Below are positions 1 through 7,609 of a stretch of DNA of 24,781 nt, in pieces. The notes beneath the pieces were generated by a model that saw only the letters and a list, made by a program, of their open reading frames with translations, was not told the DNA's origin and made no database searches. Numbering within the stretch: position 1 is the first letter of the stretch; each line of letters opens with the position of its first letter. The translations under genes were made by a program, and so were the position numbers. Origin of the DNA: Candidatus Latescibacterota bacterium (GTDB lineage: Bacteria > Latescibacterota > UBA2968 > GCA-2709665); NCBI GenBank assembly GCA_012271065.1, contig JAAXHE010000261.1, positions 1 through 24,781 of the forward strand. Direction: 5' to 3'.

Positions 1-39
1 CCCTTCGACCTCAAGGTGCGCTGACTGAACCGTTGCGCC

Positions 40-205
40 AGCAGTCCGTTGATAAAGTCGCTCTGCAGGCGAGGCCGAGCCATTGTGGCCGAAGACAAGG
101 CGCGCGACCGAGTCCCATCCAGCAATTCGGCGAGGGAGCGCAACGCAGTATTTCGACCACAAGGGCCGGCCGTAGACCGGATGGGCTTTTTCAACGGGCT
201 GTTAA
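40..205. repeat. MITE-like imperfect inverted repeat element
   Basis: The left arm (about 40-95) and the right arm (about 147-205) are imperfect inverted copies of each other. The outer ends correspond as CAGTCCGTTGATAAAGTC (plus strand, from 42) and CAGCCCGTTGAAAAAGCC (reverse complement of about 184-201), 15 of 18 positions. After a diverged stretch the arms match again around GGCCG, GCC, TTGTGG and CGAA. The interior of about 50 bases has no recognisable gene. A non-autonomous transposable element or a large hairpin would look like this. No target-site duplication was confirmed, and the true outer boundary could lie elsewhere. Confidence 0.45.
177..204 (+). repeat. Dispersed 28-base repeat, copy A
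   Basis: This copy reads CCGGATGGGC then TTTTTCAACGGGCTGTTA. It matches the reverse complement of 17025-17052 at 27 of 28 positions, the only difference being C or A at the tenth base. A decayed copy lies at 14672-14700 and a diverged inverted copy at about 41-59. The ATG at 181, the apparent start of the nuclease ORF, is part of this repeat. Confidence 0.8.
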
Positions 206-828
206 GCCACGTTCGCGACTTCGTAGACGATATGGAGACGGATAGAGACCTGATAGAGGACCTCGCAAAGCGTAGGGAACGGAGGAGGGTTGTGCATGAG
301 AATCAAGTCTTGGGCGATTTCGTGGAAAAACTGGTCAAGGAAGCGTTGGAAGACGAGAGCTTCTCCGTACAGCGAACTAGAATTGGCTCTGACTACGAGA
401 TCATGTATGACATGGTCGAAGACAATAACGAGATTGGGATCGAGTTTTCGCGTAACGGTCGAACTTGGCTGGTTGAAGTTAAGGCCACGCGAGAGCATCG
501 AGTGCGGATGACAGCCAAACAGGCTGAAACGGCTGTAAACAGAGGGGATGGATTCCTGCTCTGTGTGGTTCCGGTGGAACACGGTGGAGCTTGCTTGGAA
601 AAAGACGGCATCCGCGCTAACATGCGGTTCGTGCGAGATATGGGATGCCGCTTAGAGCAGTTATGTCAAGACCTCGATGCACTAAACGACCTGCGCGACG
701 ATGCCACAATCCCTAGCGGCAGTGGGATTCAACTGGAATTCGAGGGTGGCACGGCTCGGATACGTGTAGAAGACGCTGTGTGGCATAACGGAGTTAGTAT
801 CAGTGATCTCGCCGTGCAGCTCAAGTGA
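181..828 (+). CDS. DUF3883/NOV C-terminal-like PD-(D/E)XK nuclease domain protein, possibly 5'-truncated
   Basis: The protein is 215 residues if read from the ATG at 181. Residues 39-60 (ENQVLGDFVEKLVKEAL) followed by GSDYE (69-73) and WLVEVKAT (96-103) resemble the nuclease-like C-terminal domain of DUF3883/NOV proteins. The likely acidic site is Asp71, Glu99 and Lys101, with Gln114 in the following helix. In that family this domain usually closes a much longer defence or ATPase protein, so a free-standing 215-residue form is short. The ATG and the next nine residues come from a dispersed repeat, and upstream in-frame sequence (25-180, TTG at 49) looks non-coding, which suggests a decapitated gene. 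It is convergent with the helicase-endonuclease. The domain assignment is fairly sure; whether the gene is functional is not. Confidence 0.6.
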   Translation: MGFFNGLLSHVRDFVDDMETDRDLIEDLAKRRERRRVVHENQVLGDFVEKLVKEALEDESFSVQRTRIGSDYEIMYDMVEDNNEIGIEFSRNGRTWLVEVKATREHRVRMTAKQAETAVNRGDGFLLCVVPVEHGGACLEKDGIRANMRFVRDMGCRLEQLCQDLDALNDLRDDATIPSGSGIQLEFEGGTARIRVEDAVWHNGVSISDLAVQLK

Positions 829-974
829 ACCTACGTTTTCAGGAAGACAACAAGGAGATGGGTGTCCACCAAATTGGGTCAATTCCACTCCACCGATTTG
901 AGGACCCGGGCGTTCTTCGAACTCTTCGGCGGAAAATCACCCTCAAAGCCTATAGAGGCTATCTGAACGGCACC

Positions 975-3794
975 TCATCCGAGTTTGCCGCCCTCAGTCC
1001 TTGCGTGTTTCACCAAGATTTCCTTGATGTCGTCAGGGTTGTATGAGACATCGGCAGCCCACCAACCGAAGCCTCCGTGTTGGTTGACGGCGTGGGTCCA
1101 CTGTTCCAACGCACGGCACTTGACGCGGCTGTGTTCGTCCGGTTGGCCCTTAGTCTCCAGAACCAGTAGGTTCCCTGACTTCAGACGAATGATGAAGTCA
1201 GGACGGTACTTTCGGACAATCCCCCTGTAAACGTAGAGCACCTCAAAACCCAGATGGTCGTTTTTGACCCAGGCATCAACCACGGGGTTGTGGTCCAGCT
1301 CGAACGCTTCCGACGCTTCCCAGGCGCTGTCGTACACGCACATGTTGATGTGGCTACGTTCAGTGACGTGGCACGGCCTGCCGGTGTACCAGGTGGCCAT
1401 GTTGGCAGTCGAACGGATAGGATGGTCACGGTCAAAGACAGGCTCAAGCCTCTCCGTGTTCTCGACCCGAACAGCGTCCCAAAGGTGCTGCACCATCTTC
1501 GTCATGTTGAGAGTAATGATGAGGCGCCGAGCAGTGTCCTCCTGGTAGAACAACGGTGGCGTGATAGCGAGTCGGTCAGATAATAGGAACTCCTCAACCA
1601 CTTTCACTAACTGAGCGATAAGTGACTCACGGCTTCCTGACCAGGACGATTGCATCTGGTCGTAGACGTCCCGTGCCGTTTCGAAAATGATTTTCTGTGT
1701 CCGGTACTCCTTTGCCAGCGTTTCCAGGTCAATGCTGCTCAACTTGGAGACGTCGGGTTTTCCGTCCACTATCGGGGCAAGCTCGGCGATCTGGGCCGTA
1801 TCGCTGGCATTGAGGTGAAGGTACTCGACTCGTCCCCAATCCAGAGAAAGGCGGGGCCGGTAGACGTGCTCTATACGAATGAGATTGGGCCATCTGATTT
1901 CAAACGCAGCCTTTTCAGCGACCGGTTCAATGGCGGTCTTTGGGCTCGGAGGTTTCGGCGCTACGCTGCCGTCTGACTCGTGGGGCAGGAAGGTGAAGGG
2001 CACACCAAATATGTTTACGTACTCCGGATCGAAAAGGCCAGTCTTGTCATTCACGTCATATGTGATGCGACGAAGGCCACGACCCACAACCTGCTCACAC
2101 AGCAATTGGCTGGTGAACGCTCGGAGTCCCATGATGTGGGTCACGGTCTTGGCGTCCCAGCCCTCGGAGAGCATCCCTACCGAGATGACGTTCTGTACCT
2201 TCTCGCCAGGCTGACCCGGCCGGCCGACGGTATCCACCATTCTCCTCAGTTGCTCAGCCCTCTGGTCTGCGGTGAGCCGCGACGCGGCCCCTCCGTTTCC
2301 ACGTTCGTCTTCAATTTCCGCCGTGACCACTGCTATCGGTTCTTCGGACTCTTCAGCCCGCTTGAGCACCCGGGAGTCAATGTGCAGGGTCCGTTTCTCA
2401 TCGCAGAGCTCGTCAATCAGGATGCGCTTGCGGTCAAAGGCGTGCTTGATTCGTGCCGCCGTCTCTGTGCGGTTGGCGACTGTGATCATTACTGGCGGTG
2501 TTTTTTGCTTTGATTTTCGCCACTCTCTGGCTGCCTCTCTCCAATCGTAGCCAAGCAGGTAATACCCATTGGTCACCAGATCGGGAAGCGGTTCGTGGGG
2601 CTGCGCACGCCGATTCAAGTCGTCCTTAACATCCACGTCGTTATATATGTGGTAAAGGCGGGACTTGTAGGTCCTAGCATCGGGCACTGCATCGTCGCGT
2701 ACTACGACACGAGGTGTCTTCACCAGGCCCGATTCAATGGCGTCGTTCAGTCCAAAGTCGCTCACGATCCAGTCGAAAAGGGCCTCATCTGAGCTTCTCT
2801 TGCCGGATGGTGCAAAGGGTGTAGCAGAAAAGTCGTAGCACGTTAGAATGCGGCGCGCACGGTGAATCCGGTCTAATCCTCCCACCCACTTGGTCGCTTC
2901 CTCGATATCGGCCTTGGCAACGCCCTTCACTTTGGACTCGGCTGGTACCCGCCAAGCGTGGTGCGCTTCGTCGTTTATAACGAGCAGGTTTCGCGCTTCG
3001 GCCATGTCGACCAGCACGTCGCGTACATAGGCCTCGTCGCTCTTGGCTCCTCGCTTGTCCACTGTCCGCTTCTTGGCAATCTGTTCATCAGTCTCCCAGT
3101 TGAGGGCGTGCCAGTTGCGTACGATCACCTTCCCTTGGCGGAGCCGGTCCAATAAGGGTGTGGGCACGATATGGAAAGCCAGATAGTAGTTTTCGGGATT
3201 GGATGGTTCGAGGACGGCGAGGCGGCTTCTGACAGTAAGGCCGGGAGCGACCACCAGCGCGTTCTTGGCGAAACGCGTGTCCTGTGGATTGGCAACCTTG
3301 TTAAGTATGTGCCAGGCGATTACCATGGCCATAACCACTGTCTTGCCCGTTCCCGTGGCCATCTTTGCACAAAGACGGCGGAACTCGCCGCCGTCACCGG
3401 TAATCTCTATCCCCACCTTTTCATTATCGGGCGCTTCAGTCAGCCAAACCAGCGTCTCTACGGCCTCAAGCTGACAAAAGAAGAATCGACGGTTCTCGAA
3501 TTCCTCCGAGTTCGTCCAATGCTCCAACAGGCGTTTCGTAATTGCGCTCACGCCAGGATAGCTGTTTTCCCGCCACGACTTGACGCGTGGCCTAATCTGA
3601 TTGACCAGCGGGATTTCAACAAAGACACCCGGGTCATCGTATGTTTTGGAATCTCCAGATGCTATAAGGTAGCCCGCAGGTCGACGACCTGCCACCCGTG
3701 AAAACGTCCGCTTCTCCCGGTTGTAGCGCCAGTGCTCCGCAGGCTCATCATAGGGTTTGTTGATGGTGAGTTGATCAATCGACGATCGTTCCAT
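975..3794 (-). CDS. DEAH helicase-restriction endonuclease subunit (Type III Res-like)
   Basis: This 939-residue protein should act as the ATP-driven cleavage subunit of a restriction-modification system. Walker A ATGTGKT is at 146-152, the DEAH box at 275-278, motif III SAT at 323-325 and motif VI QVVGRGLRR at 568-576. A C-terminal nuclease follows with Pro865-Asp866, then Glu880-Thr-Lys882 in a PD-(D/E)XK arrangement, so every catalytic element appears intact. The length fits Type III Res-like proteins of the group NCBI names BPTD_3080; that subgroup is from memory. Its ATG lies 8 bases after the PIN gene stop, with AGGA at 3801-3804 as the probable ribosome site. It is the last gene of the uvrA-to-Res series and has no clear intrinsic terminator. 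Confidence 0.88.
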   Translation of the reverse strand: MERSSIDQLTINKPYDEPAEHWRYNREKRTFSRVAGRRPAGYLIASGDSKTYDDPGVFVEIPLVNQIRPRVKSWRENSYPGVSAITKRLLEHWTNSEEFENRRFFFCQLEAVETLVWLTEAPDNEKVGIEITGDGGEFRRLCAKMATGTGKTVVMAMVIAWHILNKVANPQDTRFAKNALVVAPGLTVRSRLAVLEPSNPENYYLAFHIVPTPLLDRLRQGKVIVRNWHALNWETDEQIAKKRTVDKRGAKSDEAYVRDVLVDMAEARNLLVINDEAHHAWRVPAESKVKGVAKADIEEATKWVGGLDRIHRARRILTCYDFSATPFAPSGKRSSDEALFDWIVSDFGLNDAIESGLVKTPRVVVRDDAVPDARTYKSRLYHIYNDVDVKDDLNRRAQPHEPLPDLVTNGYYLLGYDWREAAREWRKSKQKTPPVMITVANRTETAARIKHAFDRKRILIDELCDEKRTLHIDSRVLKRAEESEEPIAVVTAEIEDERGNGGAASRLTADQRAEQLRRMVDTVGRPGQPGEKVQNVISVGMLSEGWDAKTVTHIMGLRAFTSQLLCEQVVGRGLRRITYDVNDKTGLFDPEYVNIFGVPFTFLPHESDGSVAPKPPSPKTAIEPVAEKAAFEIRWPNLIRIEHVYRPRLSLDWGRVEYLHLNASDTAQIAELAPIVDGKPDVSKLSSIDLETLAKEYRTQKIIFETARDVYDQMQSSWSGSRESLIAQLVKVVEEFLLSDRLAITPPLFYQEDTARRLIITLNMTKMVQHLWDAVRVENTERLEPVFDRDHPIRSTANMATWYTGRPCHVTERSHINMCVYDSAWEASEAFELDHNPVVDAWVKNDHLGFEVLYVYRGIVRKYRPDFIIRLKSGNLLVLETKGQPDEHSRVKCRALEQWTHAVNQHGGFGWWAADVSYNPDDIKEILVKHARTEGGKLG

Positions 3795-3806
3795 GTAGGA
3801 TCCTAC
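3795..3806. repeat. 12-base perfect palindrome at PIN stop / Res start
   Basis: GTAGGATCCTAC is a perfect palindrome lying directly upstream of the Res ATG. It contains both the PIN stop codon (3803-3805, minus strand) and the AGGA ribosome site for Res. It could be a chance by-product, or pairing could tune Res translation. Confidence 0.5.
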
Positions 3807-4222
3807 GTGGTAGAGTCCATCAGGATCGTGAATCCCTCTTGTTCGAAGTGATGGTCGCTGGTCAGAATCTCATTGATTCCAGTTGCATCCATAACATTCA
3901 TGGAAATGCAGTCCTGAAGGCTGTATTCCTTATCCAGCCGGCTCTCATACCGACCAAGCCCGTCAAGGAAGGACTCGTGGGTCTGGTGAACAACCCGAAC
4001 GCCCGGGTCATGCAAGATGTCGCGTACAACACCTGCAGCCTCTCTGCGAATCACATCTCCCGATTTGGACATAGCAGAAAGAAACTCGGTCAGCACCTCA
4101 TCGGTGGTTACCAGCGTTGTTTCGTCTAGTTGCCGACGCGCAGTAACTGCCGCGCTGTTCCACTTATCGTTCTTACTAAAAATAGCTATCCAATATGAAG
4201 CATCAGCGAATACTGAAGTCAT
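3803..4222 (-). CDS. PIN-domain ribonuclease (VapC-like)
   Basis: The protein is 139 residues. The start at 4222 was chosen because its ATG overlaps the methyltransferase stop in an ATGA arrangement, with AAGGA just before it; a longer in-frame reading to 4288 would overlap the methyltransferase by 70 bases. PIN-fold acidic residues are visible: Asp7 (FADASYW), Glu46 in DEVLTEFL (Glu42 also possible), Asp104 (SLQDCIS) and Asp123 (TSDHHFEQEGF). PIN proteins are Mg-dependent RNases and often toxins. No antitoxin gene accompanies this one. It is sandwiched between modification and restriction subunits, so a role in the R-M response, for example as an RNA-cutting or growth-arrest arm, is an inference. 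Confidence 0.85.
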   Translation of the reverse strand: MTSVFADASYWIAIFSKNDKWNSAAVTARRQLDETTLVTTDEVLTEFLSAMSKSGDVIRREAAGVVRDILHDPGVRVVHQTHESFLDGLGRYESRLDKEYSLQDCISMNVMDATGINEILTSDHHFEQEGFTILMDSTT

Positions 4223-6954
4223 TCCTTGTCGGTCCCATAAAGGTAATGATCCAAGTTGTCGATTAGGTCCGAGGGTAATCGGTCCCACTCTTCTATTGGT
4301 ACCTTCTTGGAGCGCTCAGCAATTGCCTCTTCGATTCTGTGTTTAACGTCCTTAGAAGCAGCTTTTACGAGTGGATCCAGCCGAATCACCTTCAAGCTCT
4401 CGATGCCCCGATCATCCACGATTTTCACTGCGATTCGGCAGTGCTCACCCGGCTCAAATGGCAGGGAGACCGTGCCGCGATAGGCGTCCATCAACGCCTC
4501 GTCTATTTCAGTTTTAAGGTTGCGTGCGAGGCGCGCCCATCCGTCCGTGGAACCGGCCATAGGGAAGAACACTTGTCGCGGGTAGAGGCTGCGTCCATCG
4601 TAATCTGGGTCCAACATCCATATGGCAATCTTGTCCGGGCCCCCTGACTCAACATCGCCGATCTTGGTGTTGTAGTAGTCGAATCCCTGGACACTGACTC
4701 GGTATTTGCCCTCATCCCCCCTTTCACGTATGGCCTCGAAATGCACGTCAGGTTGTCCGATGAGCCAGAAGCTCTCATTGCTAGACCGCTTGCGCTTCAG
4801 ATCCTCTGTCAACAGGTCGGCGTTCATCTGTGCTTTCAGCAGAGACATGCCCGGCCAGTTGGTCTCGTCTATATCCTTGGCCGCTTCGGCATCGAATTGG
4901 AAAGCTGCGAATACGATGACTCGGGGACTCGGCCTTAATGTTTCGGCTTCTTGGAGGGCTTGGTTTACCTGTCGCTGCTCCAATGGGGCGTGCTCCGGCC
5001 CGAATGACACGACCACCCGTTGGGCTGCCTGCGCCGCACCCTCCCTTACCGAGTCAGCACCGTCCGTGTTTGGCAGACTTTGGCCGTCCGCGTGTATGTA
5101 GCGACAGCCAGGTAATGGCTCCAAGCGGGCAAAGCGAATGAACTGCCTCGCCTTGCCCCGAATCCCCGTCTTCAAGAGCTCGTCTCGCCATTCTGCCTGG
5201 CGCAGCGTTTCCCCGGAACGGGCAACCGTGTGATCAGCTGGCATTTGCGTGGTGCCTTCAACGTCGTCGATCGGTTTTACCACAGGCGCAGGCACGGCCT
5301 CGACGCTGAAGGGACCGGTCACCCGCTTCCTACCAGTGTCCACCAGTGGCTGGTCATAAAGGACTGTTGGCGAAGGAGATCTGTTGTAGGCTAGCGTTGC
5401 TGGCGAAACGTAGGGGACAGTTCTGTACTTGAAGCCGCTGGCTACGCCTTCATCTAAGTGGGCGAGTACGTAATAGTCGAAATTCGCGGTCATCAGCCGC
5501 TGGCGGGCGACTGCGATCGCCACGCGCGAGGTGTCGCACGTGATCCAGCGGCGACCCCACTGCTCGGCTACCTGTGCGCAGGTACCGGAGCCGCAGGTCG
5601 GGTCAAATACCAGATCGCCCGGATCAGTGGTCATAAGAATGCAGCGTTGAACCGGCTTCGTTGCGGTCTGAACAACGTAGCGCTTGTCGACAGGTCGGGC
5701 TAACTCGCTCCAAATATTACTAATCCGCTTTCCTGGGATTTCTTCTTCGTAGTGCTTCCAAGCCAGTCTCTTGAAGTCTCCGCTGAGATCCAGACGACCT
5801 ATGTCGCGCAGACGATCAAGCCCCTCCTTGCTCACTTGCCACTGTCGGTTCCGTGGACAGTCGTAGATCCTTCCACCAACGCGGTAAGGTTCAGATCTCC
5901 CGGTATGTGACTCATGTTGTGATGTGAGCATGGCTCGGTGAAACAGTCTGGCTCCTTGCGGCAGGTGTTTTTCCGGGTCGCTCTTCTCGTCGGGCTCGAG
6001 GGGCCTGCAGTTACCATCTCTAAGCTCTACCATGGCATCCCAATTCATCTGATCGAGGATCTCCTTCCGCGTGAGTGGCTCGTACAATTGCCTGTACTTG
6101 ACTCGCGCTCGGTCCTTTGCATACCACAGCAGGTAGTTGGCAATTTGTGGTAACGTGTTCGCTGAACTCCCTCCGGTTGTTGCGTATGAGATGGTCGCTA
6201 CGCGATTCTCCGCTCCGAAGATCTCGTCCATCAACGCGCCAATGCGATGAACATTCTCGTCTCCAATCTGAACGAAACAAGACCCACTCTCGGTTAGCAT
6301 ATCATTGGCCAGCAGCAGTCGGTCCCGCAGGTAAGACAGGTAAGAGTGGATGCCCAGTTCCCAGGTGTCTCGGAAGGCCTTGATGGTCTCCGGCTCCTGG
6401 GTGAGGTCTTCGTCGCGTCCGTCTCGTACCTCCCGTCGATTGACGAAGGGCTGAAAGTTGGAGCCGTAACCTATGCCGTAGGGCGGATCGACGTATATCA
6501 TTTGCACTTTGCCAGCCATGCCTTCCTTCTCGAGAAGGCTGTTCATTACCAGCAGGCTGTCACCCGCAATCAGTCGGTTGGACCAATTGTGAGGGTGCTT
6601 GTAGAACTCAATGGCCTGGCGGATAGGAGGGTTTTCTTCGGGCGCTTCGAACAAAGATAGCTGCGGTTGCGAGCCGTTGAGCTTGCGGGTCGCATCGATG
6701 ATGGTGCGTGGGTCGATGCGCTCGTGGACGTGCAACGAGACGGTAGGTACCTCAAAGGACGTATGCTCTGCCTTCCCCGCCCATTGAATCTGCGGGTCCA
6801 GGTGTGGGTCGTAGGCGTAGGTCATCCGTCCCGCGTCCCGGTCGGTCTCCGGTGTTACCAGGCCGACGGGAGGGTTGTTTAGCCGCTCCTTGTCCCGGTG
6901 GTCATAAGACTCGATAGGACGTTTTGATTCGCTGGTGCGTCGTCGGGACATCAT
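4219..6954 (-). CDS. Site-specific DNA methyltransferase, beta class (Type III Mod-like)
   Basis: This 911-residue protein should methylate adenine N6 or cytosine N4 and so protect host DNA from the linked endonuclease. The catalytic motif IV DPPY is at 156-159 and the AdoMet-binding motif I DPTCGSGT at 451-458. Motif IV before motif I is the beta-class order seen in Type III Mod proteins. The region between (about 200-440) should hold target recognition. Residues from about 500 to 911 are an extra C-terminal region without a motif I recognise. Two ATGs are adjacent (6954 and 6951); GGAG spacing slightly favours 6951. It begins 13 bases after the zinc-ribbon gene, and its stop overlaps the PIN start by four bases. 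Confidence 0.9.
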   Translation of the reverse strand: MMSRRRTSESKRPIESYDHRDKERLNNPPVGLVTPETDRDAGRMTYAYDPHLDPQIQWAGKAEHTSFEVPTVSLHVHERIDPRTIIDATRKLNGSQPQLSLFEAPEENPPIRQAIEFYKHPHNWSNRLIAGDSLLVMNSLLEKEGMAGKVQMIYVDPPYGIGYGSNFQPFVNRREVRDGRDEDLTQEPETIKAFRDTWELGIHSYLSYLRDRLLLANDMLTESGSCFVQIGDENVHRIGALMDEIFGAENRVATISYATTGGSSANTLPQIANYLLWYAKDRARVKYRQLYEPLTRKEILDQMNWDAMVELRDGNCRPLEPDEKSDPEKHLPQGARLFHRAMLTSQHESHTGRSEPYRVGGRIYDCPRNRQWQVSKEGLDRLRDIGRLDLSGDFKRLAWKHYEEEIPGKRISNIWSELARPVDKRYVVQTATKPVQRCILMTTDPGDLVFDPTCGSGTCAQVAEQWGRRWITCDTSRVAIAVARQRLMTANFDYYVLAHLDEGVASGFKYRTVPYVSPATLAYNRSPSPTVLYDQPLVDTGRKRVTGPFSVEAVPAPVVKPIDDVEGTTQMPADHTVARSGETLRQAEWRDELLKTGIRGKARQFIRFARLEPLPGCRYIHADGQSLPNTDGADSVREGAAQAAQRVVVSFGPEHAPLEQRQVNQALQEAETLRPSPRVIVFAAFQFDAEAAKDIDETNWPGMSLLKAQMNADLLTEDLKRKRSSNESFWLIGQPDVHFEAIRERGDEGKYRVSVQGFDYYNTKIGDVESGGPDKIAIWMLDPDYDGRSLYPRQVFFPMAGSTDGWARLARNLKTEIDEALMDAYRGTVSLPFEPGEHCRIAVKIVDDRGIESLKVIRLDPLVKAASKDVKHRIEEAIAERSKKVPIEEWDRLPSDLIDNLDHYLYGTDKE

Positions 6955-6967
6955 CTGCTCCAGTTTT

Positions 6968-7609
6968 TTAACCTAGCGGACCGCTGCCGCCGAATAGGTC
7001 TTCGCCTTCTTCGGCGGTTTCTTCTTTGTTCGAGATGCCCCAGATCAGGCCGTGGGGGTCCAGCTCGTTCAGAGGGGGGCTGTCGTAATCCGGCTGCAGA
7101 TCGCCGCCGCAGACGGGGCAGCAGTCGTAGGAGGGATGATACAGGACGCCGTTGTTGCAGGTCTTGCAGGACTTCACCATCGTATCCAGCTTCTCGCCGC
7201 AGCGCACGCAGTGCTGGAAGTATCCGTCGTAGGGCGTGTTCTTCCCGCAAGACGAGCAGTTCACGACGTCGTGCAGTCCCAGTTTTTCCGCGGGAGGCTG
7301 CTCGAGAGATATCGCCTGCCGGTCCGGAACGGAGACGTATTCGGCACGGAAGGTCTGGAATTTCTCGCGGATCTGGCTGGTTTGAACGCCTAGGTATTTT
7401 TCCGATATCGTGATCGTGAAAACCAGGTTCGGCGAAATTCCCAGGAAGTGGATGAGGTCGCGCGTGTTCCAGTCCCGCTGCTCGACGATCGTGGCCTCGT
7501 GCGTTTCACACAGGCTCAGAAAGTCCTGGATTTTTTTTCGGTTTTCACGCCGCCGGCTGTTGTCTTCCCGTTCAAATTCGTACAGCGTGCCGAAGTCGAT
7601 GCGGATCAT
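6968..7609 (-). CDS. Double zinc-ribbon protein of unknown function
   Basis: The protein is 213 residues. Four CxxC knuckles lie in the C-terminal half: Cys118/121, Cys134/137, Cys148/151 and Cys164/167, consistent with two zinc ribbons. The N-terminal 110 residues have a basic, helical stretch (SRRRENRKKIQDFL) and no motif I recognise. The acidic tail ends near EETAEEGEDLFGG. No signal peptide or membrane segment is seen, so it should be cytoplasmic. Its ATG overlaps the uvrA stop as ATGA, which implies translational coupling to uvrA, and its base composition resembles uvrA more than the downstream R-M genes. Binding to nucleic acid or to a repair partner is plausible; the specific function is unknown. 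Confidence 0.8.
   Translation of the reverse strand: MIRIDFGTLYEFEREDNSRRRENRKKIQDFLSLCETHEATIVEQRDWNTRDLIHFLGISPNLVFTITISEKYLGVQTSQIREKFQTFRAEYVSVPDRQAISLEQPPAEKLGLHDVVNCSSCGKNTPYDGYFQHCVRCGEKLDTMVKSCKTCNNGVLYHPSYDCCPVCGGDLQPDYDSPPLNELDPHGLIWGISNKEETAEEGEDLFGGSGPLG

Noticed and set aside
1..24. Possible last seven codons of a plus-strand gene (PFDLKVR then stop)
   Set aside because: Too short to support; it may be real but cannot be identified.
1..82. Possible N-terminus of a minus-strand gene running off the left edge (ATG at 82, reading MARPRLQSDFINGLL)
   Set aside because: Part of it is the inverted repeat arm, no ribosome site precedes it, and only 27 codons are visible.
947..960. Short hairpin AAGCCTATAGAGGCT between the nuclease ORF and Res as a terminator
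   Set aside because: The stem has five pairs and no T-run on either strand.
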